From the NCBI GenBank assembly GCA_022575985.1, contig JAKSXM010000014.1:18724001-18788000 (forward strand): a stretch of 64,000 nucleotides of DNA, read 5' to 3'. The notes below the pieces were generated by a model that was not told the DNA's origin, searched no databases, and worked only from the letters and a program-made list of their open reading frames with translations. The position numbers and the translations under genes were made by a program. Below are positions 61,521 to 64,000 of this stretch, piece after piece (position 1 is the first letter of the stretch; the number at the start of each line of letters is the position of its first letter). Source of the DNA: Anagrus nilaparvatae (Eukaryota; Arthropoda; Insecta; Hymenoptera; Mymaridae).

Positions 61521-62168
61521 TGTAATGTATATGTATTAGTTATAATACATATATCGTATAAATATGTGTTGGTATTACATACTTGGTAACTTTTATTAAA
61601 ATGTTAAAAGCGTTATTTTAACTTCATTATAAAATCAAGTAATTTCTAGATAGATAAAATTCGTAAACTTATTGCGTCCATATGCCCTATAATTTTTCCT
61701 TATAAAATAAATACTATGAGATTAATTTAAGTATAAAAATAGATAAATCATGCATGACACAGTTACATGAGAATATTTTAACGAACAGATTGATATTACA
61801 AACAAATCTGGCAATCATTAAAAGAAATTAAATAAATATTAAGTATGGGAATTTCCGGCAACGATCCAGCTGTAAGCACTTGACTTTCCACAAAAGATCA
61901 AGAAGGGAGGATTTTGGGGACAGCGCCAGATGCAATCAACTCAACGAGCGGCACTTCGTATCTAGCTTCCAAATAGTTTACATTAAAAATTGAATAAACA
62001 GTAACTTGCTTTTCAACATAAAATACGAAGTCTTCTTATTATATATAAATACCTAAAAACCTATCCCGTACATTATAGGGTTGTAGTTTTAATAACTAAT
62101 CGCGAATTGAACCTACCCGCTCTTTATTAAATTACTAAAGAAAAAGACAGAAAATACGGAACATTACA
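61521..62168 (+). repeat. 3' long terminal repeat
   Basis: Same length and, as far as I can read, same sequence as the 5' LTR. It is followed by the duplicated host AAGT. Confidence 0.9.
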
Positions 62169-62172
62169 AAGT

Positions 62173-62716
62173 TATGTTTCAAAAGATCATGTGATCAGTA
62201 TGATATAGTCAGCATCCGCGAGGCATGGCGTCTGCTTCTCTTTCACTTGATTGTTGCTACTACAACAAAAATTAAATTTTATTTTTATGAAATAAAATCT
62301 TAGTGAAATTTTTATTATTTCAAAGACCTTAAAATAATTAGATATTAGGCTGAAAGTAAATTTAAATTTAGAAAAAAATATTTAGTAACCACAAAAAAAA
62401 ACAATGATTGAATGCAGATATTGTAATGTTCCATCATAAAACCTCAAAGCAAAAAAAAACAAACATTTTACATATAAGGAAAATGTATTATAATTACAGT
62501 GTTAGTAATTTAGTTTTAAAAAACTTCCCTTTAAGCAGCATGTAAAAGAATAAAAATTTAATAAAAACTGCTAGGTAAATTTAAAATGTTTGAGCAATGG
62601 ATTGATTAAAAATTAAAATGCCAAAAACCAGAAAAATTCATAAAATTTTCAATATTAAATTTGAAAGTGAAAAATAACAGAATAGGTATTATTTTATCTG
62701 ATATTAGCTTTTTAAA
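62173..62716. other. intergenic DNA before the MPV17 gene
   Basis: A GC-richer patch at 62180-62265 may be the MPV17 promoter or 5' UTR, or may belong to the LTR insertion site. No coding frame. Confidence 0.35.
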
Positions 62717-63460
62717 ATGAGGGTTTTTGAAATATACAAAAATTTACTAGTTCGATTTCCTTTGGGTATGCAGGCTGTGCAAGCTGGTAAATTATAAATT
62801 AATAATTATTATACATTATTTAAAAAAAATTATAATTTTATACTTCATAGGCACTTTAATGGGAATTGGTGATCAAATAGCTCAAAATTTTGTTGAAAAA
62901 AGGCCAATACAAAGCATAGACATTGTAAGAACAGCAAAGTTTATTTGCATAGGATTTTTCATTGCAGTAAGTTTAATTTTTAAAAATGTAAATACCTAAT
63001 AACCAAAAATAAAATAAATATTTTTAAATCTTAGGGTCCTGCAACCAGAAAATGGTATGGAGTGCTTGATAATAAATTTGGGTCAAAGGGTATAAAAACT
63101 GCTTTAAAAAAAGTAGCTTTTGATCAGCTATTATTTGCTCCAACTTTTATATTTGTTTTATTAAGTGCAATAGGTATTCTTCAAGGAGCTTCTTTAAAGA
63201 ATACTCAAAATAAAGTTAAAGATGAATATACTGATATTCTAATGAACAATTACAAAGTGTGTACTAATTAAAATAATCTAAGAAAATTAACTTTTACACA
63301 ATGACATAAATTAATATTTCAGGTTTGGCCTCTAGTCCAAGTTGTAAATTTTTCGATAGTTCCTTTACAATATCAAGTTTTAGTTGTACAATTTGTAGCA
63401 ATTTTATGGAACACTTACATTTCATACAGGACAAATAAGCAAAATTATACAGATAAGTAA
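62717..63460 (+). CDS. MPV17: MPV17-like inner mitochondrial membrane protein
   Basis: Member of the Mpv17/PMP22 family, a small channel-like protein of the inner mitochondrial membrane involved in mtDNA and nucleotide homeostasis. Four coding exons (62717-62786, 62851-62966, 63035-63256, 63323-63460) splice in frame at GT-AG sites to 181 residues (human 176). Family motifs are visible: [11 protein letters not shown] (about 25-35), [16 protein letters not shown] (about 63-78), [14 protein letters not shown] (about 85-98), [20 protein letters not shown] (about 133-152) and [11 protein letters not shown] near the end. Four hydrophobic segments are expected. Intron 3 uses a GTGTGT donor. The start at 62717 is the only ATG that gives the conserved N-terminus ahead of [13 protein letters not shown]. 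Confidence 0.93.
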
Positions 63461-63766
63461 ACAAATATCTTTTTATTTTATAGTTATACAATTAATTCTC
63501 AACAATTATGTTCAATAATTATTTGAATAAATATATATAATAATGTTTAGCTATTTTCTACTTCATATAAAAAATTTCTGATTTTGCCTAAAAAATAAAT
63601 ACGGCATTTATGTATAAACATATGTATAAATATATATATAATATAGAAACATTTTATAGCGCATAGACTTATTTATAATTACAATATATTCGTTTATAAG
63701 AAATAAAAAAATATATTAATGCACATTTTGTTTCTTTTTTCAACTAATTTTCATCAATTTTAGGGT

Positions 63767-63941
63767 TTATTGATTTAAAGGACAATTTTCAGCTTTTACC
63801 ATAGCAGCTGGAATTGTTTCAGTAGTTTTTGAAATCGTACATGGACCTAACAGTTCTGGACAAGAAATTTTATTATTTTCAATATCATTTATTTTTTTCA
63901 GTAAATCATAATTAATAATTTGCGATATTCTTGAATCTTTC
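63767..63941 (-). CDS. last exon of an unrecognised gene (partial)
   Basis: Read on the minus strand from the acceptor TTTGCAG (ending 63942), a 175-bp exon gives about 58 residues and a stop at 63769-63767. It is mostly charged at first (DSRISQIINYDLLKKINDI), then CPELLGPCTISKTTETIPAA, ending ENCPLNQ. Codon use is gene-like and three Cys are present. I do not recognise the family. Upstream exons lie beyond 64,000. Its stop faces that of MPV17, 307 bp apart (tail to tail). Confidence 0.5.
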
Positions 63942-64000
63942 CTGCAAATAGAAAGAAAAAAAAATAAAGAATCGATTTTATAAATAGGTAGTATATTACA

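Larger units (their letters stand above)
57188..62168 (+). mobile_element. LTR retrotransposon, non-autonomous, 4.98 kb
   Basis: Two 648-bp direct LTRs (57188-57835 and 61521-62168) with ends TGTAATG...CATTACA look identical base for base on reading. Host AAGT is duplicated at both sides (57184-57187 and 62169-62172). A primer-binding site TGGTGACAGTGTGG starts two bases after the 5' LTR, and a purine tract AAGGAGGGAGG directly precedes the 3' LTR. The 3.7-kb interior has no gag, protease, reverse transcriptase or integrase frame that I can see, so it must be mobilised in trans. The 4-bp target duplication and TG..CA ends fit a Ty3/Gypsy-type integrase, but that is inference. Confidence 0.88.

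Overview
The window is nuclear DNA of an animal, most probably an insect. It is very AT-rich (estimated by eye at well over 70% A+T), has split genes with GT-AG introns and arthropod-type core promoters, and is crowded with inverted-repeat transposable elements. Recognisable genes are a gamma-syntrophin, the mitochondrial NAD carrier SLC25A51, SMCO4 and MPV17. A tandem pair of secreted alanine-rich proteins resembles the small helical (coiled-coil type) silks of insects such as Hymenoptera or Neuroptera. I cannot fix the order from sequence alone; a silk-making insect such as a parasitoid wasp is one possibility, held loosely.

Layout. Bases 1-29,500 are gene-poor and repeat-rich. A possible 5' noncoding exon of a gene lying to the left sits at the very start. 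A 2.08-kb direct duplication (3401-5482 and 13601-15672) carries two nearly identical silk-like genes, both on the minus strand. Around and between them are foldback (palindromic) elements: 1.37 kb at 6023-7392, and a nested 3.3-kb palindrome at 9209-12529 that landed in a ~160-bp tandem repeat. Several smaller MITE-like hairpins follow up to 26.4 kb.

Bases 29,553-48,220 hold a complete ten-coding-exon gamma-syntrophin gene on the minus strand, about 529 residues. Its introns contain further foldback elements, one of which has a MULE-transposase remnant inserted in it, plus a Harbinger-like MITE. Upstream (48,750-50,040) lies a tandem array of short hairpin units interrupted by another foldback element.

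Bases 53,600-56,000 hold a divergent pair: SLC25A51-like (minus) and SMCO4-like (plus). Bases 57,188-62,168 are an LTR retrotransposon with apparently identical 648-bp LTRs and no visible pol reading frame, so it looks young and non-autonomous. MPV17 (plus, four exons) follows at 62,717-63,460. The last exon of an unrecognised minus-strand gene meets it tail to tail at 63,767-63,941.

The housekeeping genes have no obvious functional link beyond two being mitochondrial membrane proteins. The most distinctive content is the recent silk-like gene pair with its fully duplicated promoter, set in a dense nest of foldback elements.
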